From: an uncultured Eubacterium sp.
GTDB lineage: Bacteria > Bacillota_A > Clostridia > Lachnospirales > Lachnospiraceae
Direction: 5' to 3'
Length of the DNA stretch: 12,297 nucleotides
NCBI GenBank assembly: GCA_948560485.1
Contig: CAOXUF010000044.1
Coordinates: 1 to 12,297 of the forward strand
A program made the translations under genes and the position numbers. This document shows positions 1 to 7,434 of this stretch, piece after piece. The notes under the pieces are model-generated. The model was given only the letters and a program-made list of their open reading frames with translations. It made no database searches and was not told where the DNA came from. Position 1 is the first letter of the stretch; every line of letters starts with the position of its first letter.

Positions 1-22
1 CTACACGACGCTCTTCCGATCT
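1..22. other. Sequencing adapter remnant (left end)
   Basis: The first 22 bases match the 3' part of the Illumina TruSeq-type adapter (ending GCTCTTCCGATCT). Their exact reverse complement forms the last 22 bases of the window. This is library-construction sequence, not genome. Biological sequence starts at 23, inside the polC reading frame. The paired ends look like a 22-bp terminal inverted repeat but should not be read as a mobile-element end. Confidence 0.97.
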
Positions 23-3000
23 GCAATTGGCAAAAAACTTAAGAACTGGAAAGAAGATTTCTATTGAAATCATAGAAAAATACATATTGTCAAAACAGTA
101 TACACCGGAAAATCTTTTTGAGATATATAAAGATAGTATTCTTCTGGAATTAAATGAGTCCAGTCCTATTATTGCTGCAATGTTGAAAAAAGCACCGACC
201 AGATTTGATGAGTCCGGCAGACTGGTCATTGATTTAGAGTCCAGTATTGTCTCAGAGGCAAGAATGAAAATATTAAAGGATACGATTGAGCATATATTCA
301 GGGACAGATTCGATATGCCATTGGAGGTACGTATCGAAAAAAGAATTTTGAACAGTAATCGATATGCAGAGCGAAATGCCAGAAGACTGAAAAATGAAGT
401 CAATGTTCTTTTAAGCAAAGATGAGCCAAAGAAGGAAGAAGAGCAGAAGCAGGCAGAAAGACCGAAACGTCCGAAGAAAGCTACATATTCAGATAATCCG
501 GAAGTGGTATATGGAAGAGATTTTAAATTTGATTCAGATACACAACTATGTGATGTGTTTGAGGGAACCGGCGAGACCGTTGTAAAAGGTCAGGTTATGA
601 CTATGGATGACAGGGAAACCCGGACAGGTAAGTTTATTGTTACGTTGGAGATTACAGACTTTACAGACAGTATTGCAGTAAAAATTTTCTTGGGGGATGA
701 AAATGCAAAAAAAGAGTTTACGTCTAAGGTGAAAAAGAAAACTTTTATTCGTATCAAAGGTGTGGCAATGTATGATACTTATGACAGACAGGTAGAAATC
801 AGCCGTGTGGATGGAATGAAACTGATTCCTGCATTTTTCACTGAAAAGAGAAAAGACACTGCTGTAGATAAACGTGTGGAGCTTCATTGTCATACAAAGA
901 TGAGTGATATGGACGGTGTCAGTGAATGTGGTGCTCTTGTGCGCCGTGCCTATGAGTGGGGACATAGAGCCATTGCCATTACTGACCATGGAGTCGTGCA
1001 GGCATTTCCGGATGCATGGCATGAATATTGTGATATTAAAAAAGAATGTAAAAAAGCAGGTAAGGAATGTGATTTTAAAGTAATATACGGTGTTGAAGCA
1101 TATCTGGTAGATGACTTAAAGGATATGATTGTAAATCCAAAAGGACAGAGCCTTGATGACACCTATGTAGTTTTTGATTTGGAAACGACCGGTTTTAGTG
1201 CAAAAAGTGATAAAATCATAGAGATTGGCGCAGTAAAGGTACAGGAGGGCAAAATCATAGACAGATTCAGTACCTTTGTGAATCCTGAGATTCCAATACC
1301 ATTTCGTATAGAGCAGCTTACCAGCATTAATGATAATATGGTAATCAATGCACCGAAGATAGAAGAGATTCTTCCAGAGTTTATGGAGTTCTGTAAAGAT
1401 TGTGTTATGGTAGCCCACAATGCAGATTTTGATATGAGTTTTATTTCAGCGAATTGTGAACGGCAGGGGCTTCCATGTGACTTTACAATCATTGATACAG
1501 TGGCGATGTCCAGGTACTTGATTATCGGACTTGGAAGATACAAATTGGACAGTGTTGCAAAAGCATTGGGAATAGTATTGGACCATCATCACAGAGCTGT
1601 GGATGATGCAGAGTGTACTGCACTGATTTTCTTAAAGTTGTGCGATATGCTCCGAGATAAAGGAATTGACAATCTGGATGAGGTCAATGAAGAAGGAAAA
1701 CAGTCAACAAACCTGATTAATAAACTTCCGGCACATCATGCCATCATTTTGGTAAAAGATTTAATTGGAAGAGTTAATCTCTATAAATTGATTTCTATTT
1801 CTCATATTGATACATTTGCAAACAAAAGACCTCGTATTTTAAAGAGTGATTATTTGAAACACTGTGAGGGCCTTATGATAGGCAGTGCCTGTGAAGCGGG
1901 AGAGTTATATCAGGCGATTCTTCATGGAAGACCGCAGCAGGAGATTGCAAGGCTTGCAGAGTTTTATGACTATTTTGAGGTACAGCCTCTAGGTAATAAT
2001 GACTTTATGGTGAAAACAGGCAATCCTGATATTGATAATAAAAAGAGATTTCTCGTAGAATCCAGAGAAGAGTTGAAAGACATTAATCGAAAGATTATTG
2101 AACTGGGAAGAAAGTTTAACAAAATGACGGTGGCAACCTGTGACGTACATTTCCTAGACCCTGAAGATGAGATATACAGGCGCATTATTCAGTTCGGTCA
2201 GGGATTTAAAGATGCAGATGAACAGGCACCGCTGTATCTTCGAACCACAGATGAAATGTTAAAAGAATTTGATTATCTGGGAAGCAATGTAGCAGAAGAG
2301 ATTGTTATTACCAATCCAAATAAGATTGCAGATATGATTGATAATATTTCTCCAATACATCCTGACAAGTGTCCGCCGGTATTGGAAAATTCTGAAGAGA
2401 ACTTAAGAAAAATCTGCTTTGATAAAGCTCATGAAATTTATGGAGATGATTTGCCTAAAATTGTAGAAGACAGATTAGAAGTAGAACTGGATTCCATTAT
2501 CGGTAATGGATATGCGGTAATGTACATTATGGCGCAGAGACTGGTTTGGAAGTCGAACGAAGACGGATACCTGGTAGGCTCGAGAGGTTCTGTTGGTTCC
2601 TCTTTTGCGGCAACGATGTCCGGTATTACAGAGTGTAATCCACTTGCACCACATTACTATTGTGAAAAATGTAAAAGTTCCTTTTTTGAAAAGGAATACA
2701 GAGCACCCGAAGGAACAGATTCAGGAGAAATTAAGCGAATACAGGAAATTATCGCAAAGGAGAAGGCAGAGGGGGGAATCGGATTTGATCTGCCCGATAT
2801 GGTATGTCCTCACTGTGGTGAGAAAATGAAAAAAGACGGTCTGGAGATTCCTTTTGAGACATTCCTCGGATTTGGTGGAACAAAAGAGCCGGATATCGAC
2901 TTGAACTTTTCAGGAGAATATCAGGCAAATGCTCATGCTTATACAGAGGTAATGTTTGGTAAGGGGCATACATTCAGAGCAGGAACCATTACGGGTGTAG

Positions 3001-4364
3001 CGGATAAGACTGCTTTTGGATATGTGAAGAATTATTTTGATGATCATAACGTTGTAAAAAGAACAGCAGAGATTGACAGAATTGCCAGAGGATGTACAGG
3101 TATCAGAAGAAGTACAGGACAGCATCCGGGTGGTATCGTTATTGTTCCAAGAGATAAAGAAATCTATGATTTTACACCAATACAGAAACCGGCAAATGAT
3201 ATGAGTGTAGATACGATCACAACGCATTTTGAATATCATGCGATAGATGCCAATCTGTTGAAACTGGATATTCTGGGGCACGACGATCCTACGATGATTC
3301 GCCGGTTAGAAAAACTCACAGACACGAATGTACAGACAGATGTACCTTTTGATGATGAGAAAGTAATGTCGTTGTTTTTAAGCCCGGAGGCTCTTGGAAT
3401 TACACCTGATGATATTGACGGATGTCCTATTGGAACATTAGGTCTTCCGGAGCTTGGTACGGATTTTGTTATTCAGATGTTGGTGGATACAAAACCTACC
3501 AAGATAGCTGACCTGCTTCGTGTTTCGGGATTGTCTCATGGTACGGATGTATGGCTTGGAAATGCCCAGACGCTGATTCAGGAAGGAACATGTACCATTT
3601 CGACTGCTGTATGTACCCGTGATGATATCATGGTTTATCTGATGGACAAAGGAATTGAACCTCAGGTGAGCTTTGATATTATGGAACATGTGCGAAAGGG
3701 AAGAGGGCTTCTGACTTATAAAGATAAAGAAACCGGTGAGGAGCGCCAGGAAGAGGATGTTATGCGGGAACATAATGTTCCGGACTGGTATATCTGGTCC
3801 TGTAAAAAGATTAAATATATGTTTCCTAAAGCCCATGCAGCTGCCTATATTATGATGGCTCTTCGTGTGGCGTGGTATAAGGTATATCATCCATTGGCAT
3901 ATTATGCCGCATTTTTTGGAATCAGGGCAAAAGCCTTTGATTATGAAACAATGTGTCAGGGAAAAGAAAAATTAGAGTATTACATGGCTGAATTAAAGCG
4001 TAAGAAAAATAATCATGAAGCATCAAAGAAGGACGAAGATTCTTTAGGAGATATGAAGATTGTTTTAGAAATGTATGCCAGAGGATTCGAATTTCTACCA
4101 TTAGATATTTACACGGCAAAGGCGCATGATTTTCAGATTATTGATGGAAAACTGATGCCTAGTTTGGATACAATAGAAGGATTGGGAGAAAAGGCGGCAG
4201 ATGCATTAGTGGAAGCTGTGGCGGCACAAGATGGACCTTTTGTTTCAAAGAATGATTTGAGAGAGAAGAGTAAGTTAAGTAAGACGGTTATAGAGACAAT
4301 GTCAGATTTGGGACTGCTTGAAGGACTTCCTGAGGACAGCCAGTTATCCATCTTCGATTTCTAG
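23..4364 (+). CDS. polC: DNA polymerase III PolC-type alpha subunit (5' truncated)
   Basis: Replicative DNA polymerase of low-GC Gram-positive bacteria, with 3'-5' proofreading in the same chain. Residues are numbered from the TTG at 27. An OB-fold lies near 185-270. The PHP domain opens with H287-C-H289. A DEDDh exonuclease is inserted in the PHP domain (D384, E386, D467, H522, D527). The polymerase core has GSRGS at 851, a zinc-type Cys set (C879, C882, C927, C930) and the catalytic aspartates D956 and D958 (PDIDLNF) and D1081 (KLDILGHDD). The C-terminus QLSIF at 1439-1443 matches a beta-clamp binding motif. The visible 1446 residues are near full family length. However, the frame is open into the adapter and the start of the usual Lachnospiraceae N-domain is absent, so the TTG at 27 is not the true start. 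The gene is intact otherwise; its promoter lies outside the window. Confidence 0.97.
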
Positions 4365-4367
4365 TGA

Positions 4368-4417
4368 GCAACGTATGAGATGAAGTATCCGAAGGATACG
4401 GAATCGAGGTGCGTTGC
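4368..4417 (+). repeat. Nested inverted repeats just after polC
   Basis: Starting four bases after the polC stop, outer arms GCAACG (4368-4373) and CGTTGC (4412-4417) enclose a perfect 6-bp hairpin, GTATCC-GAA-GGATAC (4385-4399). CGAGGTG at 4405-4411 can instead pair with CACCTCG at 4431-4437, which would break the next hairpin. No T-run follows, so this is not a standard terminator on its own. It may be a 3'-end processing or stability structure of the polC mRNA. Confidence 0.45.
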
Positions 4418-4424
4418 ATAAAGA

Positions 4425-4449
4425 AAGCCACACCTCGGCGGTGTGGCTT
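4425..4449 (-). terminator. GC-rich hairpin, probable terminator between polC and tRNA-Glu
   Basis: A perfect 10-bp stem (AAGCCACACC / GGTGTGGCTT) has a 5-base loop. Read on the minus strand it is followed by TTTCTTTAT, so it best fits termination of transcripts coming from the tRNA. On the plus strand the following bases are CTAAAGG, so it would act on polC mRNA only as a weak terminator or a 3'-end barrier. The convergent arrangement makes a two-way role plausible. Confidence 0.6.
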
Positions 4450-4460
4450 CTAAAGGAAAA

Positions 4461-4481
4461 TACATCTTTAAAAAAGATGTA
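4461..4481 (-). terminator. AT-rich stem-loop downstream of tRNA-Glu
   Basis: An 8-bp stem (TACATCTT / AAGATGTA) with loop TAAAA is followed on the minus strand by TTTTCC. The minus strand between the tRNA end (4523) and this hairpin is very T-rich. Either that tract or this hairpin could end the tRNA transcript. The stem is AT-rich and the T-run short, so the call is weak. Confidence 0.35.
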
Positions 4482-4522
4482 AAATGAAAAAAATAAAAAT
4501 AATAATAAAACAAAAAGAAAAA

Positions 4523-4594
4523 CAGCTCGTAGGGGAATTGAACCCCTGATTCCGCCTTGAGAGGGCGGCGTCTTAACCACTTGACCAACGAGCC
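4523..4594 (-). tRNA. tRNA-Glu (anticodon CUC)
   Basis: A 72-nt cloverleaf without an encoded CCA. The 7-bp acceptor stem is GGCTCGT / ACGAGCT (first pair G-U) with discriminator G at 4523. The D-arm has GG in the loop. The anticodon stem is CCGCC/GGCGG with loop CTCTCAA. The variable region is 4 nt, and the T-arm is AGGGG-TTCAATT-CCCCT. The anticodon CTC (plus positions 4559-4561) reads GAG, giving glutamate. It stands alone, convergent with polC and divergent from the next gene. The CUC isoacceptor adds to the usual UUC tRNA-Glu, which must be encoded elsewhere. An apparent minus-strand protein across this locus is only the tRNA translated. Confidence 0.95.
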
Positions 4595-4613
4595 AAAAAA
4601 ATGTTACTGTATT

Positions 4614-4641
4614 ATTATAACAGCAAAGTGAAATTTTGCAA
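4614..4641 (-). promoter_or_regulatory. Extended -10 promoter of tRNA-Glu
   Basis: On the minus strand, TTGCAA (plus 4636-4641) is followed by a 16-base spacer and a perfect TATAAT (plus 4614-4619). The TGT just before it gives an extended -10. Initiation would fall near 4607, about a dozen bases before the tRNA 5' end. The -35 box lies exactly on the TTG that could be taken as an upstream start for the divergent dehydrogenase gene, an argument for the downstream ATG there. Confidence 0.8.
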
Positions 4642-4659
4642 GACATTTTTGAAAGGAAT

Positions 4660-5487
4660 ATGAAATTTTTTATGGACTGGATTTATGGAAAGACAATATT
4701 AGTAACCGGAGCATCATCAGGACTTGGAAGAGCATTGACAGTTCAGTTGATAAGAGAACAGAATTGTAAAGTCATCGGAGTCGGACAGTCAGAAGAAAAA
4801 ATGATGAGTTTAAAAGAAGAACTGACTTATTTAAGAGATGAGTTTGATTATAGAATATTTGATGTAAGTGTACAGGAAAACTGGACTCAGTTTGTAGAAG
4901 AACTTTTGGAAGATAATATACAGGTTGATTTGTTGATAAATAATGCAGGAATCCTTCTGCCTTTTGATAAATCAGTGAATTATACCGAAGAACAGGTACA
5001 TACTTGTATGGATATTAATTTTCATGGATGCAGATACGCAATTAATGCGATGCTGCCGATTCTTCGTCAGTCTACTATGGCAGGGATTGTGAATGTTTCC
5101 AGTTCTGATGCGCTGGCTGGTATTATAGGAACAAGTATCTATAGTGCGAGCAAGGCGGCTCTAAAAGCATATACGGAGGTGCTTATAGCAGAACTTGGAA
5201 GAGAGATGTATATCGGGTATGTCTGTCCGGGATTTATCAGAACGGATATTTTCAGGAACCAGTATGTTATTTCAGAAAGCAGGCTGATAAAAATGGCATC
5301 GTCTAAAGTAGACAAGGCGGCGAAAAAGATTATAAAGAAGGTCGTAAAACAGAAGGCGAGAATCATTGTGGGAAAAGATGCGAAGTTTATGAATTTCACA
5401 TCAAAGTTTTTCCCGGTGGTCGGATTGAAGTTTTATGAGCAGCTGATAAAACATTCTAAAATAGAGATGTTTGAAAATGTTAAATGA
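4660..5487 (+). CDS. Short-chain dehydrogenase/reductase (SDR family)
   Basis: NAD(P)-dependent oxidoreductase of the classical SDR fold; the substrate cannot be told. From the ATG at 4660 (275 aa), the cofactor motif TGASSGLG is at 16-23, NNAG at 94-97, and the catalytic residues are N120, S148, Y161 and K165 (YSASK). The PG of VCPGFIRTD follows as expected. The C-terminal ~70 residues are Lys-rich with a hydrophobic patch, as in DltE/YqjQ-like cytosolic SDRs. AAAGGA sits only 2 bases before this ATG, so the ATG at 4672 is an alternative start (14 bases away). The frame also opens at TTG 4636, but that codon is the tRNA promoter -35 box and lacks a ribosome site. The gene looks monocistronic. 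Confidence 0.88.
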   Translation: MKFFMDWIYGKTILVTGASSGLGRALTVQLIREQNCKVIGVGQSEEKMMSLKEELTYLRDEFDYRIFDVSVQENWTQFVEELLEDNIQVDLLINNAGILLPFDKSVNYTEEQVHTCMDINFHGCRYAINAMLPILRQSTMAGIVNVSSSDALAGIIGTSIYSASKAALKAYTEVLIAELGREMYIGYVCPGFIRTDIFRNQYVISESRLIKMASSKVDKAAKKIIKKVVKQKARIIVGKDAKFMNFTSKFFPVVGLKFYEQLIKHSKIEMFENVK

Positions 5488-5490
5488 TAG

Positions 5491-5521
5491 TATAATATCT
5501 CTTATTAGAAGAAGAGTTATA
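5491..5521 (+). terminator. Weak stem-loop after the SDR gene
   Basis: Four bases after the SDR stop, TATAA / TTATA and CTCTT / AAGAG form two stacked 5-bp helices separated by a 3-base bulge, with an 8-base loop. Only ATTTGG follows, so there is no real T-run. It may mark the 3' end of the SDR transcript, but the better terminator is the one at 5639-5713. Confidence 0.3.
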
Positions 5522-5557
5522 ATTTGGTAAGATTAAAATAATAAATAATGTAAAATA

Positions 5558-5585
5558 TTGTAAAAAAAGCAAGCAGTGATACAAT
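5558..5585 (+). promoter_or_regulatory. Extended -10 promoter for the 5.6 kb transcript
   Basis: TTGTAA (5558-5563), a 16-base spacer and TACAAT (5580-5585), with TG at 5577-5578 making an extended -10. Initiation is expected near 5592. The -10 box is covered by one arm of an 8-bp inverted repeat, ATACAATC (5579-5586) and GATTGTAT (5606-5613). The second arm lies just after the predicted start, an arrangement suited to an operator. Confidence 0.6.
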
Positions 5586-5629
5586 CAATACAAGAGAATA
5601 TGGACGATTGTATTATGAAAAACATTAAT

Positions 5630-5683
5630 AAACTAAAATCCCTAAGCATAATCAGATTAATGTATCAGGTAGAATCTGACGTT
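5630..5683 (+). repeat. 54-nt dispersed direct repeat, copy A
   Basis: Aligned without gaps to 7259-7312, about 36 of 54 bases match. The best part is a 17-mer with one mismatch, TATCAGGTAGAATCTGA against TATCAGATAGAATCTGA. Both copies keep a hairpin TCAGRT-AGA-ATCTGA: the G-U pair in this copy is A-U in the other. In one frame both read K-x-K-S ... Y-Q-(V/I)-E-S-D, so a shared coding ancestor is also possible. Confidence 0.45.
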
Positions 5684-5713
5684 ATATCATGGTTGATGTT
5701 TAGGGACTTTTTT
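5639..5713 (+). terminator. Intrinsic terminator with branched interior
   Basis: TCCCTAAGCAT (5639-5649) pairs with ATGTTTAGGGA (5696-5706) over 11 bp with one G-U pair. One base later comes a run of six T (5708-5713). The large interior folds into at least one further hairpin, so this is a branched terminator. It would end the candidate RNA that starts near 5592 and any read-through from the SDR gene, unless the closing stem is prevented from forming. Confidence 0.65.
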
Positions 5714-5788
5714 ATATAGGAGGTGGGGGAAAGTAAAAACGATATAGAAACTATAAAAATAAATTAGAAAAAGTGAAGGGAGTAAGGT

Positions 5789-6011
5789 ATGGGTAAAAAA
5801 TTGGTTTGTTTATTTTTATGTTTTGTATTGATTTTTAGTGTAAGTGTATATGCTAATGATAGTGACTAATAGTAATTTAGGAGTTGGTGCATATGCTGAA
5901 ACGGAAGGAATACAGCTGAAGGGTGATTACATATATTTTGGTATATACTATAAGAATAAAGCCGATCCAGGGAGATGGCAAATATACAAAATTTTAAAAA
6001 ATGCATTTTAG
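5789..6011 (+). pseudogene. Small secreted-protein gene broken by a frameshift
   Basis: ATG 5789 follows a good AAGGGAG ribosome site and encodes a clear signal peptide: MGKK, a hydrophobic core, then SVSVYA as a likely signal-peptidase I site. It stops at TAA 5867 after only 26 codons. The +1 frame overlaps (from ATG 5856) and stays open to TAG 6009-6011, reading GDYIYFGIYY ... PGRWQIYKIL. A single-base deletion near 5855-5866 would explain both halves, giving a ~74-residue exported product. The FGxY ... P..W pattern recalls the opening of DUF6273-type exported proteins; that is a weak inference. If so, the rest of the domain is missing too. The stop overlaps the ribosome site of the next gene, so the two were probably cotranscribed. 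Confidence 0.5.
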
Positions 6012-6023
6012 GAGGGAAAGCGT

Positions 6024-7247
6024 ATGAGAAAATTATTATCATATTTTTTAGTTTTTACATTAATAGTAACAACAGTTGGAGTAATAAATGTAGGAGCTGA
6101 TGAGAAAGAATTAAATTGGAACGGATTTATCTATCAGGTACATAATGATACGGTTGCAAATAATAAACATGTTCTTATCGAAGATTATGTAGGAACAGAG
6201 AGACAAATTACAATCCCAAAACAAATAGACGGGATAGCAGTAACTGAACTTGCAGAGAAATTTACCTGTACTTCTGATATAACATCTGTAAAGATTATGG
6301 ACACTATGTTGAAACCCGAGGGATTAACATGGTGTGAAACATTAGAAAAGATTTTTGTGCAAGATAACAGTACACGGTATACAGTAATTGATGGAATACT
6401 ATATAATAAGAAAGTTACATCATTGCTTTGTTATCCAAGTGCAAAGCAGGAAAGGGAGTATATTGCTCCAAAAACGGTAACAGAATCATATGGTTTGCAG
6501 CAAGTGTTAATAAAAAATAAATATTTAAAAGATGTGACATTTACCAGTGTCGTACCGGATTGTACGAACACTAATATTGAAAATGTAAAAATAACTGGTA
6601 ATATTTCATACATTCCGGAAGGCTCGTTTAGAAAATGCAGGAATTTGAAAACAGTAGTAATAGGAAGCAAAGTTGATTTTATTGAACGTGATGCATTCTA
6701 TGGTTGTGCATCATTACAAAGTGTAAAATTATCGAACAATTTGCGTTCAATATACTCTTGTGCTTTTGGGAAAACAAAAATAAAGAAAGTGAAAATACCG
6801 AAGAGTGTTGATTATATCGACTATGATGTTTTTCCAACTAAAACAAAGATAATGAAACCATCGTATTTAAGAAAAACTGTTAATCCATGGAATAAGTCTC
6901 AATATTGTTATAAAGCATACGTAATTGCAAAATCAAAGTCAGGCACAAAGAAATACCGGGCAGCAAATGTGACGAAGATTACAGCGACAAAAAAGAAAGT
7001 TAAATTAAAAAAAGGAGATATACATAAGATAAAGACCAAAGTATTCATTTTTAAGAAAAAGAAGGCTGGATTTATTAAAAATGATATTTTGAAATTTACA
7101 TCTTCAAATAACAAAGTGGCAAAGGTTACACAAGGAGGAAAAATAAAAGCACTAAGAAAAGGAACAACGACTATTACTGTTATGATGCGTACGTTTGAAA
7201 AGAAATTACATACAACGAGAAAGAACTATAAAATTAAAGTAGTATAA
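6024..7247 (+). CDS. Secreted BspA-like leucine-rich-repeat protein with C-terminal Ig-like (Big_2) domain
   Basis: A 407-residue exported protein of unknown ligand. The start is set by AGGAGGG at 6010-6016, 7 bases before the ATG. Residues 1-25 are a signal peptide (MRKLLSYF, hydrophobic core, cleavage likely after VGA). Irregular BspA/TpLRR (LRR_5) repeats follow: an extended sheet section near 30-80, DGILYNKK at 123, then IPEGSFRKC at 197 and repeats to about 270 with the usual F-x-x-C-x-x-L pattern. A very Lys-rich linker leads to a bacterial Ig-like group 2 domain at about 314-407 (SSNNKVAKVTQGGKI, then GTTTITV). There is no LPXTG, SLH domain or C-terminal membrane helix, so it is free or held by charge. 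The family is common in gut and oral Clostridia, often as adhesins. Here it follows a broken small secreted-protein gene in the same direction. Confidence 0.88.
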   Translation: MRKLLSYFLVFTLIVTTVGVINVGADEKELNWNGFIYQVHNDTVANNKHVLIEDYVGTERQITIPKQIDGIAVTELAEKFTCTSDITSVKIMDTMLKPEGLTWCETLEKIFVQDNSTRYTVIDGILYNKKVTSLLCYPSAKQEREYIAPKTVTESYGLQQVLIKNKYLKDVTFTSVVPDCTNTNIENVKITGNISYIPEGSFRKCRNLKTVVIGSKVDFIERDAFYGCASLQSVKLSNNLRSIYSCAFGKTKIKKVKIPKSVDYIDYDVFPTKTKIMKPSYLRKTVNPWNKSQYCYKAYVIAKSKSGTKKYRAANVTKITATKKKVKLKKGDIHKIKTKVFIFKKKKAGFIKNDILKFTSSNNKVAKVTQGGKIKALRKGTTTITVMMRTFEKKLHTTRKNYKIKVV

Positions 7248-7258
7248 GTTAATGGTAG

Positions 7259-7312
7259 AAACAGAAATCCCAGAACGGAACTGTACTTATATATCAGATA
7301 GAATCTGATTTC
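7259..7312 (+). repeat. 54-nt dispersed direct repeat, copy B
   Basis: Second copy of the sequence at 5630-5683, in the same orientation, starting 11 bases after the LRR gene stop. Together the two copies bracket the broken small gene and the LRR gene, a unit of about 1.6 kb. This copy lacks the 11-bp closing stem and T-run of copy A, but its AGA-loop hairpin is perfect. Confidence 0.45.
7293..7312 (+). terminator. Weak terminator of the LRR gene
   Basis: A perfect 7-bp hairpin ATCAGAT-AGA-ATCTGAT (7293-7309) is followed by TTCT. The tract is short and the stem AT-rich, so termination would be partial. It is also the best-kept part of repeat copy B. No better terminator lies between the LRR gene and the operon promoter at 7346. 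Confidence 0.4.
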
Positions 7313-7345
7313 TAAAAACATAAAGGCAGAAAAAATAAATTAATG

Positions 7346-7374
7346 TTGACATCTTAATTATATGGTAGTATAGT
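7346..7374 (+). promoter_or_regulatory. Sigma-A promoter of the rimP-nusA-infB operon
   Basis: Perfect -35 TTGACA (7346-7351), a 17-base spacer and TATAGT (7369-7374). Initiation is expected near 7381, leaving a leader of about 120 bases before rimP. This is the strongest promoter in the window by consensus, as expected for a housekeeping transcription and translation operon. Confidence 0.85.
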
Positions 7375-7400
7375 TATATGGTAAATATTGACTAAAGTGG

Positions 7401-7434
7401 AAGGAGCGAACCGCAAAGGTTCGCTCTTTGTTAT
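7401..7434 (+). promoter_or_regulatory. Leader hairpin with interrupted U-tract (candidate NusA-sensitive attenuator)
   Basis: GAGCGAACC (7404-7412), loop GCAAA and GGTTCGCTC (7418-7426) form a perfect 9-bp stem, extendable to 12 bp through one G-U and two A-U pairs. TTTGTTAT follows. The stem is terminator-grade but the U-tract is broken by G, the type expected to need NusA. It lies some 20 bases after the predicted start and 66 bases before rimP, so termination here would silence the whole operon. In Bacillus subtilis the nusA operon is reported to be autoregulated through a NusA-dependent leader terminator. The same role here is inferred from position and shape. Confidence 0.65.

Larger units (their letters stand above)
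5592..5713 (+). ncRNA. Candidate ~120-nt structured RNA (sRNA or regulatory leader)
   Basis: This span runs from the predicted start of the 5558-5585 promoter to the end of a 6-T tract. The 3' half is an 11-bp closing stem holding a 46-base interior. In that interior TCAGATT (5652-5658) and TCAGGT (5665-5670) compete for the same partner, (A)ATCTGA, at 5673-5679. A 39-codon frame (ATG 5600 to TAG 5717) crosses the whole RNA. It has no good ribosome site and runs through the terminator, so I do not call it a gene. The RNA could be free-standing or an attenuated leader for the genes after it. I recognise no known riboswitch core in it. Confidence 0.4.

Noticed and set aside
27..29. TTG as the start codon of polC
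   Set aside because: No ribosome site can be judged because adapter begins four bases upstream. The frame is open to the join, and the family has further N-terminal residues, so the gene is cut.
4344..4646. Minus-strand frames containing VKWLRRRPLKAESG
   Set aside because: This peptide is the translation of the tRNA-Glu gene, a well-known false ORF, continued through the polC-tRNA hairpins.
4636..4659. TTG start adding 8 residues to the SDR protein
   Set aside because: The TTG is part of the tRNA promoter -35 box and has no Shine-Dalgarno sequence. The ATG at 4660 or 4672 leaves a normal SDR N-terminus.
5592..5713. Known riboswitch (purine, TPP, c-di-GMP, preQ1)
   Set aside because: The fold may be branched, but I cannot find the conserved core bases of any of these classes.
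5600..5719. 39-codon ORF (MDDCIMKNINKLKS...) as a real small protein
   Set aside because: It has only a weak ribosome site and its last third lies in the terminator stem and T-run. The partial YQxESD similarity to 7259-7312 is noted, but the evidence is too thin to call a gene.
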